The notes: generated from the letters alone by a model not told the origin. 64,000 nucleotides of DNA from Shewanella electrodiphila (GCF_023283985.1 NZ_JAKIKU010000001.1:496001-560000), one strand, 5' to 3'; shown: positions 47,831 through 58,233, counted from the stretch's first letter. Translations and numbers: made by a program.

Positions 47831-48088
47831 TTACTTCATCAACGCAACGGCTTCCATATCCAGTTCAATATCGGTACAACCTTTGGCGCAATATATACCA
47901 GGGGATTTTGTGCTTACTTTCGCTTTAGCTGAGTTAGGCGGGAGTTGCAGTGTCAGTGGTTTATTGCACTCACTACACTGGGCGCTATTGCCTTTTAGCA
48001 TGCGTTTTATCAGATTTTTTTGCTGATTAAATGACTCAAGCGTAGTGCCATTGACCGCTGAAAAATCTAATTTTTGTGTTTCACTCAT
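47831..48088 (-). CDS. small zinc-ribbon-like protein of unknown function
   Basis: The 85-aa protein has two paired-cysteine motifs, CSEC (about residues 37-40) and CAKGC (about 67-71), spaced as in a zinc ribbon. An N-terminal helical part contains FNQQKNLIKRMLKG. It lacks a DksA-type coiled coil, so it is not a clear DksA relative. It sits between a terminator and the pfaD gene, in the same direction but 191 bases downstream of pfaD. No function can be assigned. Confidence 0.7.
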   Translation of the reverse strand: MSETQKLDFSAVNGTTLESFNQQKNLIKRMLKGNSAQCSECNKPLTLQLPPNSAKAKVSTKSPGIYCAKGCTDIELDMEAVALMK

Positions 48089-48195
48089 ACTGATACCTAA
48101 TTCGCTTTACTGTTCTAATCATCAGCCTATTCCTTGACTATTTATTCCTAGATCAAGGGTATAGGCTGATAACGCAATTTGTTGTTTGATACATG

Positions 48196-48239
48196 ACTTA
48201 CCGCTAACTTACCGTTAACTTGCCATAAACTGATAACTG
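48196..48239. repeat. 11-bp tandem repeat, four units (ACTTACCGTTA type)
   Basis: ACTTACCGCTA (48196-48206), ACTTACCGTTA (48207-48217), ACTTGCCATAA (48218-48228) and ACTGATAACTG (48229-48239) form a decaying array. It lies immediately downstream of the pfaD stop. Confidence 0.65.
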
Positions 48240-48279
48240 GCTCATATTGTAAAACAACAACTGCGGATTAGCAGTTAGG

Positions 48280-49908
48280 TTATTTTACCTGATCAAGCGG
48301 GCTCCAACGTTGCAGTTCAACCGGAAGCGGTACGCCTTGAGCAGTCAATAAGTTAACGCGAGCTTGGTACGCTGCGCCATGCATCAAGTGTTTGGCTAAG
48401 TCTACCGCATTTCGCTGGGTATAATCATCTAAATAGCTGCCTTTTGCCCATTCATTGAACGCGCCAAGTGCAGGGCCTGCCCAAATTTGGTAATCCATTT
48501 CACGACCCACTTCGCCAGAGTTTGACCAACGGCTTGAAAGACCTAAATACCAACGGAAGATAAGTGCCATTTTACGTTTCGGGTTTCCTTCAGCACGCTC
48601 GATTTGCTTAGGGTCGCGCTCGTTAAAGTGGGCTACTGTGCCTGCCCAAATCTCATCGAGGGTTGAACGGAAGACTTGTTTTTCAAGTTTTTCACGCTCT
48701 TCTGCTGGTATAGCTTCAATGGATTCATAACGGGTGTAAATTTCATAAAGCTTGTTTGCGCGCATTGGGAACAATGTGCCGCGTTTAACCACTTGTAGTT
48801 TTACGCCCATTTCGAACATGTCAGCTGCTGGCGCCATGGTCACATCAGCCATTTCTGTTGTCGCAAGCAACTTACGAGTGTGTTCACTGGCTCCAGCTTC
48901 AACACAAGCTTGGTTAATTGAACCTGTAACGATATACGCTGCGCCCATGTTAAAGGTGGCGAGTGCCGCATCAGGGGTGCCGACACCACCGCCACAACCT
49001 ACGCGAATAGGTGTTTTGTACTGATACTCAGCTTGCACTTTATCTTTTAGCGCTAAAATAGTTGGCAATAATGTCACTAACGGACGGTTATCTGTATGAC
49101 CACCAGAATCAGCTTCTGCTGTGATGTCATCGGCCATAGGAACGAGCTGCGCAAGCTCCATTTGCTCTGCAGTGATTAAGCCTTCATCAACTAGTTTTTG
49201 CAGCATTTTAGCTGGGGCAGGTTGCATAAACTTAATAGCAACCTCGGTGCGGCTCACTTTAGCGATAACCTTGTTGGCGATAACGACTTCGCCTTGACTA
49301 TCACGGCTTAAACCCGCTGCGCGATAATACACAATTTGTGGGGTTAGCCCTAAAAATGCTGATGCTTCAACGGTGCGCACTTTATGTTTTAAAAATAGTT
49401 CAACACTGCCACGCTCAAGCGCGGGTTCGCTTGGGCTATGGATTAAGTTAAACATGTATGGGCCATTTGGTAGCGCAGTTTGAATACGGTTAATTGCTTG
49501 CTCTACACGAGAAGGAATTAATCCTGCTGCGCCAAACGAGCATAAGATGCCAGCTTGACCTAATGCAATCACTAGCTCTTCTGATGAAATACCATTCGCC
49601 ATCGCGCCTGCGTAGTATGCGTATTTAACCCCATGCACACGGCGGAAATTACTGTCGCCTAAACTTTGTGTTCCTAATGCAGGGGCAAATGCACTGACGG
49701 GTAGATCTTGTTGGCTGTTGATGCTTTCTGTCATCACTTGGGCATGTTGTGAAACACCCAAGCCCTTTTCAGGGTGATTAATCAGGTAACAAGCTTGAGT
49801 CAGTTCTTTTAATTTTTTACCGATAGTGGCAGTGTCAAAGCTGGCATCACTCGGGGCAACTTGCCAAGGCCATGGAGATAGCTTTTCGTTTTGAGTGCTT
49901 ATAGTCAT
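48280..49908 (-). CDS. pfaD: PfaD, enoyl reductase of the omega-3 polyunsaturated fatty acid synthase
   Basis: PfaD is the stand-alone FMN-dependent enoyl-acyl carrier protein reductase that acts in trans with PfaA-C. The 542-aa protein is a TIM-barrel flavoenzyme of the 2-nitropropane dioxygenase group. Its N-terminal PWPWQVAPSDASF, MANGISSEELVIALG, FGAAGLIPSRVEQAI, NLIHSPSEPALERGSVELF and RVGCGGGVGTPDAALATF are typical of PfaD. The last motif contributes to FMN phosphate binding. The ATG is 10 bases after pfaC. It is the last gene of the pfaABCD transcript here; no pfaE phosphopantetheinyl transferase follows. Confidence 0.96.
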   Translation of the reverse strand: MTISTQNEKLSPWPWQVAPSDASFDTATIGKKLKELTQACYLINHPEKGLGVSQHAQVMTESINSQQDLPVSAFAPALGTQSLGDSNFRRVHGVKYAYYAGAMANGISSEELVIALGQAGILCSFGAAGLIPSRVEQAINRIQTALPNGPYMFNLIHSPSEPALERGSVELFLKHKVRTVEASAFLGLTPQIVYYRAAGLSRDSQGEVVIANKVIAKVSRTEVAIKFMQPAPAKMLQKLVDEGLITAEQMELAQLVPMADDITAEADSGGHTDNRPLVTLLPTILALKDKVQAEYQYKTPIRVGCGGGVGTPDAALATFNMGAAYIVTGSINQACVEAGASEHTRKLLATTEMADVTMAPAADMFEMGVKLQVVKRGTLFPMRANKLYEIYTRYESIEAIPAEEREKLEKQVFRSTLDEIWAGTVAHFNERDPKQIERAEGNPKRKMALIFRWYLGLSSRWSNSGEVGREMDYQIWAGPALGAFNEWAKGSYLDDYTQRNAVDLAKHLMHGAAYQARVNLLTAQGVPLPVELQRWSPLDQVK

Positions 49909-49918
49909 TATTATTCCT

Positions 49919-52900
49919 TTATGCCTCTTCGATACAGATTGCGATGTCTTTAACTTCGTATATACGTAAACCGTCTTTGCTTAGGTTTGCGTCACCTACA
50001 ATAATGCGTTTGCCGTTTTCATCTTTAACTGCACTGATGTGCACATCTAACGACATTTGTTTATTCAGTGGGTTAATTTGGCCACGGTACTTCCATTTGA
50101 TGTCAGATAAAATCTGACCAAATTTAGGGTTAGTGAAACCTTTACCTAAGTCTTTACTGATGGCGTAAGTTTGCATTAACTCGATAATCGCTTCAACGCC
50201 TAATGAACCCGGCATCACAGGATCTTGATGGAAATGGAACTGGAAGAACCAATCACTTGGGTCAATGGTGCGAGATGCAGACAAGTAACCTAAACCATTT
50301 TTGCCCCCTTTATCAACGATTTCAGCTTTGTCGATAAAGTTAAGCTGACCACCGGCTAGACGGTAATGTGGCTGATTAGCAGGCGCATGGAATACGCGAG
50401 ATTGCTTATCCAGTAAATCAACGGTGATATCGGCAGCAACATTGTTTTCAACATGCCAAGGCTGCGTGATGCGGCCATTATCAATACCCAGTTGGTTTTT
50501 AAGTGCATCGCCTTTGAAGTAACCAAATACCGCGCTGCCTTTGTAGAAAGGCTCGCCATCGACACTTAAATCAAAGGTGAAACTTTGAATAATGTTACTG
50601 CCAGCTATCACGGTAGATAACAGTTTTGAGTCGTTAACAATGGTTTTACCGCGCAAATCCACATCGCGGAGTAACTCGCCACTACCATCAAGGTTACGGA
50701 AGAATAACTCTTCACCTGGGAAGCCTAACGTCGTGCCCATGTAACCTGAGATAAAACCGTTTGGTTGCAGTGAGATTTCCATTAGTACTGAATATGGCAT
50801 TACAGAGGCATGGCTGTTTTTAGCAAAGTACCATGCATCTGTTGGGACTTCGTATTCAGCGATACATGATGATGGCTTTTTAAGTTCGCCACGTTTACCG
50901 TCAATATCGATAATACGAGTGGTTAACTGTAAGTCACCACACGGCGTACGAGGTGGGATAAAGCCGCGATAGATACTAAAGTCAGGGCCAAAACAGTTTT
51001 CTATGTTGCCTGTGGCAAATTCAAACATGTGATAAGCAGTGAACGGCAGCGTATCAGGGGTGCGGTTTGGATAGTCAGGGATCAGCGGCGCTTCAACATG
51101 CTGCAGTGGGATAACCCCTTTGTTGGTTGGTGCGCTTAAGTCAGGCACTTGCGCCATTAACGGTGCATTTGTTGATGCAGGCGTATTATGGCTATTGTTG
51201 TTTTGGACTGTGCTTGAAATGATAGCACTTGTCTCTGAAGTGTCGCCGATGAAACGGGTACATTCGGCTTCTTCTTTAATCATCACACCAAGGTTTTGGA
51301 AATCAACTACCGCTTTACCATTGAGTAAAATATCAATGTTTGCTTTTGCATATGGGCGAGGGTGAGTACCAATTTCAGTGATTTCCATGCGGTACGTTAA
51401 TTCGCCATGTTGCGGCAATACTTGACCACGACAACGTACTTTTTGCGACGCATTTTCAAGTGGTTGGAAGCGGCCGTTTTCAACTAAGGTGTGCATGCCG
51501 ATGTGCAACATAAAGAATTGCAGTAATTGGCCACAGCCTTCTGCCATCAACGAGCCAGCCATCACTTGGTCACCTTGGAAATGACAAGGGAAGTACCAAT
51601 GATCAGGTGCTAAGGTTTTGTGGCCTTCAATAAAGCCTAAGCCCCAAGCGCCGCCATGAACTTGCAGGTTGCCAACTTGCTCAATCATCAAGAACTTTTC
51701 TGAAGCGAAACATAACGAGTCTTGTTTACCCGAAGCTTGTTGATGGTTGTGGTGTTCACCACTAAAACAACCACCAATATCGGCATTCAGTAGATGATGG
51801 ATTTGTCCATAATCAAACTCAGTTTGCGCGCAATGTAGTAGTGGTTCAAAACGAGGTTTGTTCGGGTTGTTTAATGCTGTTTCACGGATTTTGATTTCAT
51901 CATCAGTGCGAATAACGCCTTTGCCATCATCCAACTCTTGATCGGTAAAGAAGCCGGCACAACCGCCATCCATTTTGAGGATCATCTTATCGCCAACAAA
52001 ACACTCGTAAGAGAAGAAGAATAATAAGGTGTCGCCATTTTTAGCAAAGTTGTTGATTTTAATATCGTAACGTAAGGTATCGCCGCCACGAGGTAAGTCA
52101 TCTAAGAAGGTTAACGTACAATCAAGAAGACGATAAACGCGCTCACCTTTGTTTTCAAAATCAATGCCTAAGTAGCTGATCAGCATCAAATCGCATTGGC
52201 CTGACTCAACGGCTACTGCCCATGGAATTTGTCCGTCAACTAAATACGGCGCATCTTCAGGGATGTCATATTCCGTTGTCATGCTACATGGCTTGTATTG
52301 ATTCATGGTGGCATCGAGCTTAGTAACACGAGATACCAATAAGTAATCTGTTGTAGGAAGACGTACACGGCGAGAGTAGTTATCAATTACAGCGTAATCT
52401 GGGCCAAATACTTTGGCAATATCGCCTTCTGCATATTCCACTAAATCAGCATAATTCCAAATACATGGCTTATCTGCTGGCACTGGCGCTGTGTATGGCG
52501 GCACGTTGGCATGATCTGGACGCAAAACTGGAGCAGATGCTACTGGCTGAGCTAACACGTTTGCTGCTTGGATAGGTGCAACAGCTTGTGCGACTGATTG
52601 GGCAATATAAGGCTGACCATTTGCATAGGCTAGCTCTTGCTTTAAGAGCGCGTCTGCCACTTTTAAACCTTGCTCACGGCTCTTCAAAAACGCTAATTGC
52701 GCTTGATGGGCTAACCATTGGTTTTGTTCAAACGCAGTTAAGTGTGCAGGTGGCACTTGGCTGATGGCAACACTTGGCACTTGGTTGATGGCGGTTTGAG
52801 GCGAAGCGACTTGCTTCGGCGCTGACTGGCTTGGTTTAGGGTTAAACTGGGTTGAACGATCAGAAAACGGCATAGAAGTCTCTGTTGTCATTGAAATTGG

Positions 52901-55900
52901 GGGAGTAGTGTCAGCTGTCACTGCATTTGTATTTGCTGGCGCAATAAACTGGTTACGCTCGGCCATCGTCAACGGAGTGCTTTTGGCTACTGGCGTTAAT
53001 TTGGCCGTTTTAGCGCGAATACTGTCTAACTCAGGTAAAGGTGCATCGACAATATGTTGATAAATATCACGGCCACCTAAGCTGACTTGTTTCACTAAGC
53101 TCAGTTTTTTGGCGGTTTGCTGGCCAATATCTGTGTTTATTCGGGTCTTAAGCGCTGTTGATTGCTGCGCTGATTGACTAACGAGCAGTTGCGAACATTG
53201 ATTTTCACTCATTGTGGCTACAACAAGGTTTTGACTTGTTGAATCTGTTTTAAGTGATAAAACGCCATGCAATAAGCTGGCAATACCCGATGCTGCAAAC
53301 GTATGGCCAATGCACTGCTGCGCTTGGCTCGGGCTTGATTGGCTAAACATTTGCGATAACTGCTGCACTGCACTGATATTATTTGGCAATACCTGTCCAT
53401 CTGGTGCTTGGTTAAGCTCCAGGGCATTAATCTGCTCAGCCGCTAACCCTGCAGGGGTTAACAAGCTATCGCTGATGCTATTGACTTGCTCGCTATGACC
53501 AAAGGCTAACGTATTAATTGTACCGTAGCTGTTTTGCAGTAATATTGATGTGTCATGTTCAGTGATTGGTGATTCTACTGCGCCTAAGGCTTGATGAATT
53601 AAATCTAACGACTCGACATTAACAGCTTTTGGTGTGGCGGTTTGCAGAACAATTGCACCAGCACCTTCACCAATATTAAGCGTTTGCTGCTGAGCTGTTT
53701 TCGCCCCTGTTTTCGCTAAGTTGGCCGTTTTTAGCACCATGTTTTCAATGCTGCCAGATAAATCAACCGCGGCAATAATCACTGCATCTAATGGCTCTTG
53801 ACGAGATTCCATCGAGAATAAGTTTTGCGCCACATCAATACAGCGATTAACCGACTGCTCGCCCGCTGAAATCGTAAAGGCTGGGCCATTGAAATCCCAT
53901 AACGATGAGATACGCGACGCCATAATATTACCAATGAAACTGGTATATTGGTTGAGCTTAGCGGCATCTAACACGCTGTCCATGGCAATGGTTTCAAGTG
54001 CTTGGTATTCAGAGTCAGATAAGCTTACGCCATGGGCCTTAAGGCTTGCTGCTATTTGGGTATGCAAATTGACTCGACCGCGAAATTGATGCAATTCAAG
54101 TTCAGTTTCCATTGCCACAAGCACGGCTACCTTACTACCTGACTCAAGCTTGGCATCATGTATCGCTTCATCAGCCACTTTCATTAATAACAGCTGCTGA
54201 GAAATCAAACGGTCATCTTCATTCGGTGGCACTTTGAAACGTAAAAAATCGAAATCAAACTGGTCGATATAAGCGCCCATTGGCGCTGTTTCTGCAATGC
54301 CAAATTGGCTTAATAATTCAGGGTGTTTATCAAGGCCTTTCCAACGTTTTGCTGGTAATGCACTAAAAGCATTTTGCTGAGTTGCAACGGCATTAGCGAA
54401 TGCATTAATGGTGCTAAGGCAGCCAAAGTGCGATGCCATGCCGGTAATATGCATAGGTAATTGCGCATTGATTGTCGTTGAATGAGTCGCTGAATGAGTC
54501 GTTGAATGTGACGGGGTGCGAGTGCTGTTATTAGCATTATTTTTAGCAAAGTAAGACTCAACCAATAAATGAGCATTACAGCCACCAAAACCAAAAACCG
54601 ATACCCCAGCATGGCGGGCTTTATTGCCTGCTTTGTCTGGCCAAGGTAATACATCATTGGGTAATGTGGCTGGGCCAAACATCTCCGATGGAGATGCAAT
54701 CGGCGCGCTAATATTAATACTTGGCGGTAACATACCTTGGCGCATAGCAAAGATCATTTTCATGATCCCAGGCATTCCTGCAGCCGTCAGCAAATGACCT
54801 AAGTTAGACTTAGCAGAGCCAATGAGCGGCGTGTTGCTCCCTTTGAGCTTGTCACTGAAAAAGCGCTCCATTGAAGTCAGTTCAACTTTATCACCTAAAG
54901 GTGTGCCTGTTGCATGACACTCAATCACTTCAACTTTGTCTGGTCCAAAACGCTCAGAGCCAGCACTTTCATCGTGCATTGCTGCGTCAGCATAAGCACG
55001 CTCAAACGCTTTAACTTGGCCATCGCTATTCGGGCTTAATACAAATTGACCTTTGCCGTCATTTGATAATCCAATACCGCTAACCAACGCGTAGATATGG
55101 TCGCCATCGCGTTCGGCATCTTCAAGACGCTTTAGCACTAATACTCCAGCACCTTCACCGGCAAATAAACCTTTTGAGTTACTATCAAAAGGCGCAGAAA
55201 TACCATGGTCAGGGTAGGCGTGAAAAATGGAGAAACCCATGTTAATAAAGAATGGGTCAGCGCCAGACACTGCGCCAGCAAGCATCATGTCAGCTTTGCC
55301 AGTATGCAAGTAGTCACAGGCAAGTTTTAGCGAGTAAACTGAACTTGCACAGGCGGCATCTAGGCTTAATTGCGCAGCGCCTAAACCCAGCGCGTCAGCC
55401 ACTAACTTTGAGGCGTTATGAGCAATCGCACCGTTAGATAATGAGGCAGGTGTCGCCTGCGTTGCAAAGCCTTCAGAGTCAAAAGCTTGCAGGGTAAAAT
55501 CAGCTTGCTGCAGTTTATGCTGTAAGGCTTTTTCTACCGCGCTGTGATACAGCGGGACAAACAACTCATTCGATTTTGCTGTTGGGAACGATAAGGTTCC
55601 CATTACAATCCCTGTACGGCTTAAGCTAGCTGCATTTTGTGGGTTTGTAATATCAATGCCAGCATCATTTAATGCGTTGCGGGCAGTATCTGTTGCCCAT
55701 AAAAAGCTGTCATCAAGGCCGTCAAATTGCGCCACTGGGATTTTGTAACCATTAGCATCAAAACTGAAGTTTTGAATATAACCGCCTTTATCACAATAAA
55801 AGCGGTCTGACTGACCTTGTACACCAGTAAAATCAGCAGGGTTAGCATTGAGTTTTTGGCTGCTAATGGTTGTGCGAGAGTCTTTTTTATCTAATAGATT

Positions 55901-56005
55901 CTGCCAAAACTTTGCCGGTGTTTCCGCATCAGGGTATTGGGTCGCTAAACCGACAATCGCAATTTTTGGCAAACTCGCGTGTTGTGTATTCGATTGAGAA
56001 CTCAA
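49919..56005 (-). CDS. pfaC: PfaC, ketosynthase/chain-length-factor/dehydratase subunit of PUFA synthase
   Basis: The 2028-aa multidomain protein begins with a ketosynthase (about 10-480) whose active Cys219 lies in LDAACASSVYSL, with ECHATGTPLGD and KSNLGHLLTAAG supplying the two His. A second KS-like domain (about 515-960) has no Cys at the matching site (AFTISAGEQSVNRC) and is the chain-length-factor type. A Pro/Ala/Gln-rich linker (about 1050-1210) leads to two FabA-like dehydratase regions with DHWYFPCHFQGDQVMAGS (near 1470) and DWFFQFHFHQDPVMPGS (near 1925). The start is a TTG overlapping the pfaB stop (TTGA), with a good GGAG upstream. Confidence 0.97.
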   Translation of the reverse strand: MSSQSNTQHASLPKIAIVGLATQYPDAETPAKFWQNLLDKKDSRTTISSQKLNANPADFTGVQGQSDRFYCDKGGYIQNFSFDANGYKIPVAQFDGLDDSFLWATDTARNALNDAGIDITNPQNAASLSRTGIVMGTLSFPTAKSNELFVPLYHSAVEKALQHKLQQADFTLQAFDSEGFATQATPASLSNGAIAHNASKLVADALGLGAAQLSLDAACASSVYSLKLACDYLHTGKADMMLAGAVSGADPFFINMGFSIFHAYPDHGISAPFDSNSKGLFAGEGAGVLVLKRLEDAERDGDHIYALVSGIGLSNDGKGQFVLSPNSDGQVKAFERAYADAAMHDESAGSERFGPDKVEVIECHATGTPLGDKVELTSMERFFSDKLKGSNTPLIGSAKSNLGHLLTAAGMPGIMKMIFAMRQGMLPPSINISAPIASPSEMFGPATLPNDVLPWPDKAGNKARHAGVSVFGFGGCNAHLLVESYFAKNNANNSTRTPSHSTTHSATHSTTINAQLPMHITGMASHFGCLSTINAFANAVATQQNAFSALPAKRWKGLDKHPELLSQFGIAETAPMGAYIDQFDFDFLRFKVPPNEDDRLISQQLLLMKVADEAIHDAKLESGSKVAVLVAMETELELHQFRGRVNLHTQIAASLKAHGVSLSDSEYQALETIAMDSVLDAAKLNQYTSFIGNIMASRISSLWDFNGPAFTISAGEQSVNRCIDVAQNLFSMESRQEPLDAVIIAAVDLSGSIENMVLKTANLAKTGAKTAQQQTLNIGEGAGAIVLQTATPKAVNVESLDLIHQALGAVESPITEHDTSILLQNSYGTINTLAFGHSEQVNSISDSLLTPAGLAAEQINALELNQAPDGQVLPNNISAVQQLSQMFSQSSPSQAQQCIGHTFAASGIASLLHGVLSLKTDSTSQNLVVATMSENQCSQLLVSQSAQQSTALKTRINTDIGQQTAKKLSLVKQVSLGGRDIYQHIVDAPLPELDSIRAKTAKLTPVAKSTPLTMAERNQFIAPANTNAVTADTTPPISMTTETSMPFSDRSTQFNPKPSQSAPKQVASPQTAINQVPSVAISQVPPAHLTAFEQNQWLAHQAQLAFLKSREQGLKVADALLKQELAYANGQPYIAQSVAQAVAPIQAANVLAQPVASAPVLRPDHANVPPYTAPVPADKPCIWNYADLVEYAEGDIAKVFGPDYAVIDNYSRRVRLPTTDYLLVSRVTKLDATMNQYKPCSMTTEYDIPEDAPYLVDGQIPWAVAVESGQCDLMLISYLGIDFENKGERVYRLLDCTLTFLDDLPRGGDTLRYDIKINNFAKNGDTLLFFFSYECFVGDKMILKMDGGCAGFFTDQELDDGKGVIRTDDEIKIRETALNNPNKPRFEPLLHCAQTEFDYGQIHHLLNADIGGCFSGEHHNHQQASGKQDSLCFASEKFLMIEQVGNLQVHGGAWGLGFIEGHKTLAPDHWYFPCHFQGDQVMAGSLMAEGCGQLLQFFMLHIGMHTLVENGRFQPLENASQKVRCRGQVLPQHGELTYRMEITEIGTHPRPYAKANIDILLNGKAVVDFQNLGVMIKEEAECTRFIGDTSETSAIISSTVQNNNSHNTPASTNAPLMAQVPDLSAPTNKGVIPLQHVEAPLIPDYPNRTPDTLPFTAYHMFEFATGNIENCFGPDFSIYRGFIPPRTPCGDLQLTTRIIDIDGKRGELKKPSSCIAEYEVPTDAWYFAKNSHASVMPYSVLMEISLQPNGFISGYMGTTLGFPGEELFFRNLDGSGELLRDVDLRGKTIVNDSKLLSTVIAGSNIIQSFTFDLSVDGEPFYKGSAVFGYFKGDALKNQLGIDNGRITQPWHVENNVAADITVDLLDKQSRVFHAPANQPHYRLAGGQLNFIDKAEIVDKGGKNGLGYLSASRTIDPSDWFFQFHFHQDPVMPGSLGVEAIIELMQTYAISKDLGKGFTNPKFGQILSDIKWKYRGQINPLNKQMSLDVHISAVKDENGKRIIVGDANLSKDGLRIYEVKDIAICIEEA

Positions 56006-58233
56006 GATTGTTCTCCTTCTAATTGTGAGGCTAACTGAGAGTTTGATTGACTCATCGCAGTTTGACTTCTTTGCGCTGTCATAAGTTGCGTAGTCAAAAG
56101 GTTGGTTAAACCATCAGTTAAATAATTGAGTGATAACGGCACGTTGTGAGCCACAAGTTGAGCAATACATTTCAGTAGCGCTGTTAGGTCATCGCCGCCT
56201 TTAGCATTAGTTGCAATGGCTTGGCATGCTGAATTCATTACTGTATCGGGGGCTTCAGAGGTGCGGGTAATTTTGTCGATTAAGGTGCTGGTTTGTCTGT
56301 CTGCGCCAATTTCAACGAATAAACTGGCGCCTTGTTTACGTGTATTGTTTACTAATTCCGTAAAATTCAGCGGGTGGCAGAATGTATCAGCAATAGAGTC
56401 TGCAATTGCTTCGCTGGTGACGCTAACAGGTATAGTGCTGGCAGCGCTCATAAATTGTATTTGCGCCGCTTGTGCATTAAGTACAGCCTGATCATGAAGC
56501 GGTTGCTGATAGAATGTTTGCACATTGTCGCGTATTAGCATCGCAGGTTGGGTGTGCATCGCAGTAACACGATTCGCAGCAATCCCACGTTTACCTATTT
56601 GCTTAAGTAGCGCTTTACAGCTTTGCTCACAACCAGCAAGTACGCAGGTGTCGCCTTGAACGATGGCGAGATAAGCACGAGGGTAGTCACTTAAGGCAGC
56701 TTCTATGATGCTTGGCTCAGCGCGAACCACAAAACTATTCCAGACAATATCTTCATCATGATTCAATTGCCATGCTTGACGCACGCAATCTAATCGACCT
56801 GAAATGTCGGTGGTGAAAATGCTATTGGTTTGAGTTGCTTCAATCATATTGTGCGGCGTTTTCCACACATCAAGACTGGCCCACATCGACGCTTCACCCA
56901 TAGAGTAACCCATGGCAAAATTTGGTTTTATAGCAAAGTGCTGGGTTAATATCTTAGTTAAAATATAACTCACACCGACACCAGCAATGGCCAGTTTATC
57001 TAGGCTCATATCTGATACTTTGGCATTTTCAGCGTAAATGCTTTCTGCTTGCAGCATGGCTTTGACGTCGCCTTCACGTTCTAATTGTGAAAACAGCGTT
57101 GGAAAGTAACTGGGTAATTGAGCAAACATTTGTGGGTAAACAGTACCTACGCCGGGGTAGACAAAACAGACGCCACTATGCGCGTCTTTTTGTAGGGATG
57201 AAGTATGTAAACAGCTCCCAGACGGCGTTTTGTAATCGAGTTCTGTTGTGTTGTTATTTAATGCTGTTTCAACAGCCAATAGCATGGCTTCGGCTTCAGT
57301 AAAAGCTGCAGCTGCCGAGTTTGCCATGATCACGGCCGATAACGCGTTATTGTTAGCAAACTTTTCCAGCTGAGTGAGCATTAAAGTCATGATGTTATCT
57401 GACTGCGATTTAATGCTATCAAGTTGGGCGTGTAAGTCTGTTAATTGCAATTTGAACGCTTGCAAATTATCTGCAGATAAAGGGATAAATATCCGCTTTT
57501 CATCCAGCATAGATTTTGCCTGGGCAAGCTCAGTTCCTTGAACTAACACAGCTGCATGATGATGAGCGCCTTCAGTGATATTGAAGCAAGCCACGCGGCT
57601 TTGATGCATTTCGCTGAACCAGTATTTTGAACTGTCTGCAGTGAGCTTAGCAGGCGTTTCAGGCATGCTTCGCGCTGCAATGTTGCCAACTAGCGTTATC
57701 AATTCAGCAAACTTATCTTTATAGCTGTTGCAATGAGTCGCATCCATTTGGATTGGGCTGATATGAGCGCGTTTCGCTTGAGATAATGCCTTAGAGGTTG
57801 CTGTTTTTGCATTACTATCATCGCCCATACCTGTTAAATAAGCATGGGGGTGGCAGCGATGCTTAGCAGCAACAATAGCTGGCATCATTAATAAACGATA
57901 AGGCATAGCAGGGTGGCTGAGTAGCACACTTTGCTGTTGTTCTATATGAACAATCGCTTGGGCTAAATAGTCACTAAAACTGATAGCTTGGTTTGCGGGG
58001 GCTGATGTGTCGTCTAACGATGACACATCAATTTCAAGCACGATAGCTGACAAACCAATACTGTCAGCTAAAGAACATGACTTGATGGCAGCAAAAGCAG
58101 AGCTGTTCATTTCAGCTTGCGCGGCGAATGAGAAAGACTCATTCGCCACTAACTTTAACGCGATGCGCATGTTAGCCGCACTTGCTGATGTTGTAGACTG
58201 TACTTTTTGTGCAGAAAGAGTTTGATTACTCAC
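56002..58233 (-). CDS. pfaB: PfaB, acyltransferase subunit of PUFA synthase
   Basis: In this 743-aa protein the acyltransferase domain (about 345-650) has the serine loop GYSMGEASMW near residue 443 and an upstream VYPGVGTVYPQM. The N-terminal 340 residues resemble a degenerate ketosynthase-like region without a catalytic Cys. PfaB is known to influence which product (EPA or DHA) the synthase makes; EPA is the usual Shewanella product, but this cannot be read from the sequence. It starts with GTG in a GTGA overlap with the pfaA stop and ends in a TTGA overlap with pfaC. Confidence 0.95.
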   Translation of the reverse strand: MSNQTLSAQKVQSTTSASAANMRIALKLVANESFSFAAQAEMNSSAFAAIKSCSLADSIGLSAIVLEIDVSSLDDTSAPANQAISFSDYLAQAIVHIEQQQSVLLSHPAMPYRLLMMPAIVAAKHRCHPHAYLTGMGDDSNAKTATSKALSQAKRAHISPIQMDATHCNSYKDKFAELITLVGNIAARSMPETPAKLTADSSKYWFSEMHQSRVACFNITEGAHHHAAVLVQGTELAQAKSMLDEKRIFIPLSADNLQAFKLQLTDLHAQLDSIKSQSDNIMTLMLTQLEKFANNNALSAVIMANSAAAAFTEAEAMLLAVETALNNNTTELDYKTPSGSCLHTSSLQKDAHSGVCFVYPGVGTVYPQMFAQLPSYFPTLFSQLEREGDVKAMLQAESIYAENAKVSDMSLDKLAIAGVGVSYILTKILTQHFAIKPNFAMGYSMGEASMWASLDVWKTPHNMIEATQTNSIFTTDISGRLDCVRQAWQLNHDEDIVWNSFVVRAEPSIIEAALSDYPRAYLAIVQGDTCVLAGCEQSCKALLKQIGKRGIAANRVTAMHTQPAMLIRDNVQTFYQQPLHDQAVLNAQAAQIQFMSAASTIPVSVTSEAIADSIADTFCHPLNFTELVNNTRKQGASLFVEIGADRQTSTLIDKITRTSEAPDTVMNSACQAIATNAKGGDDLTALLKCIAQLVAHNVPLSLNYLTDGLTNLLTTQLMTAQRSQTAMSQSNSQLASQLEGEQS

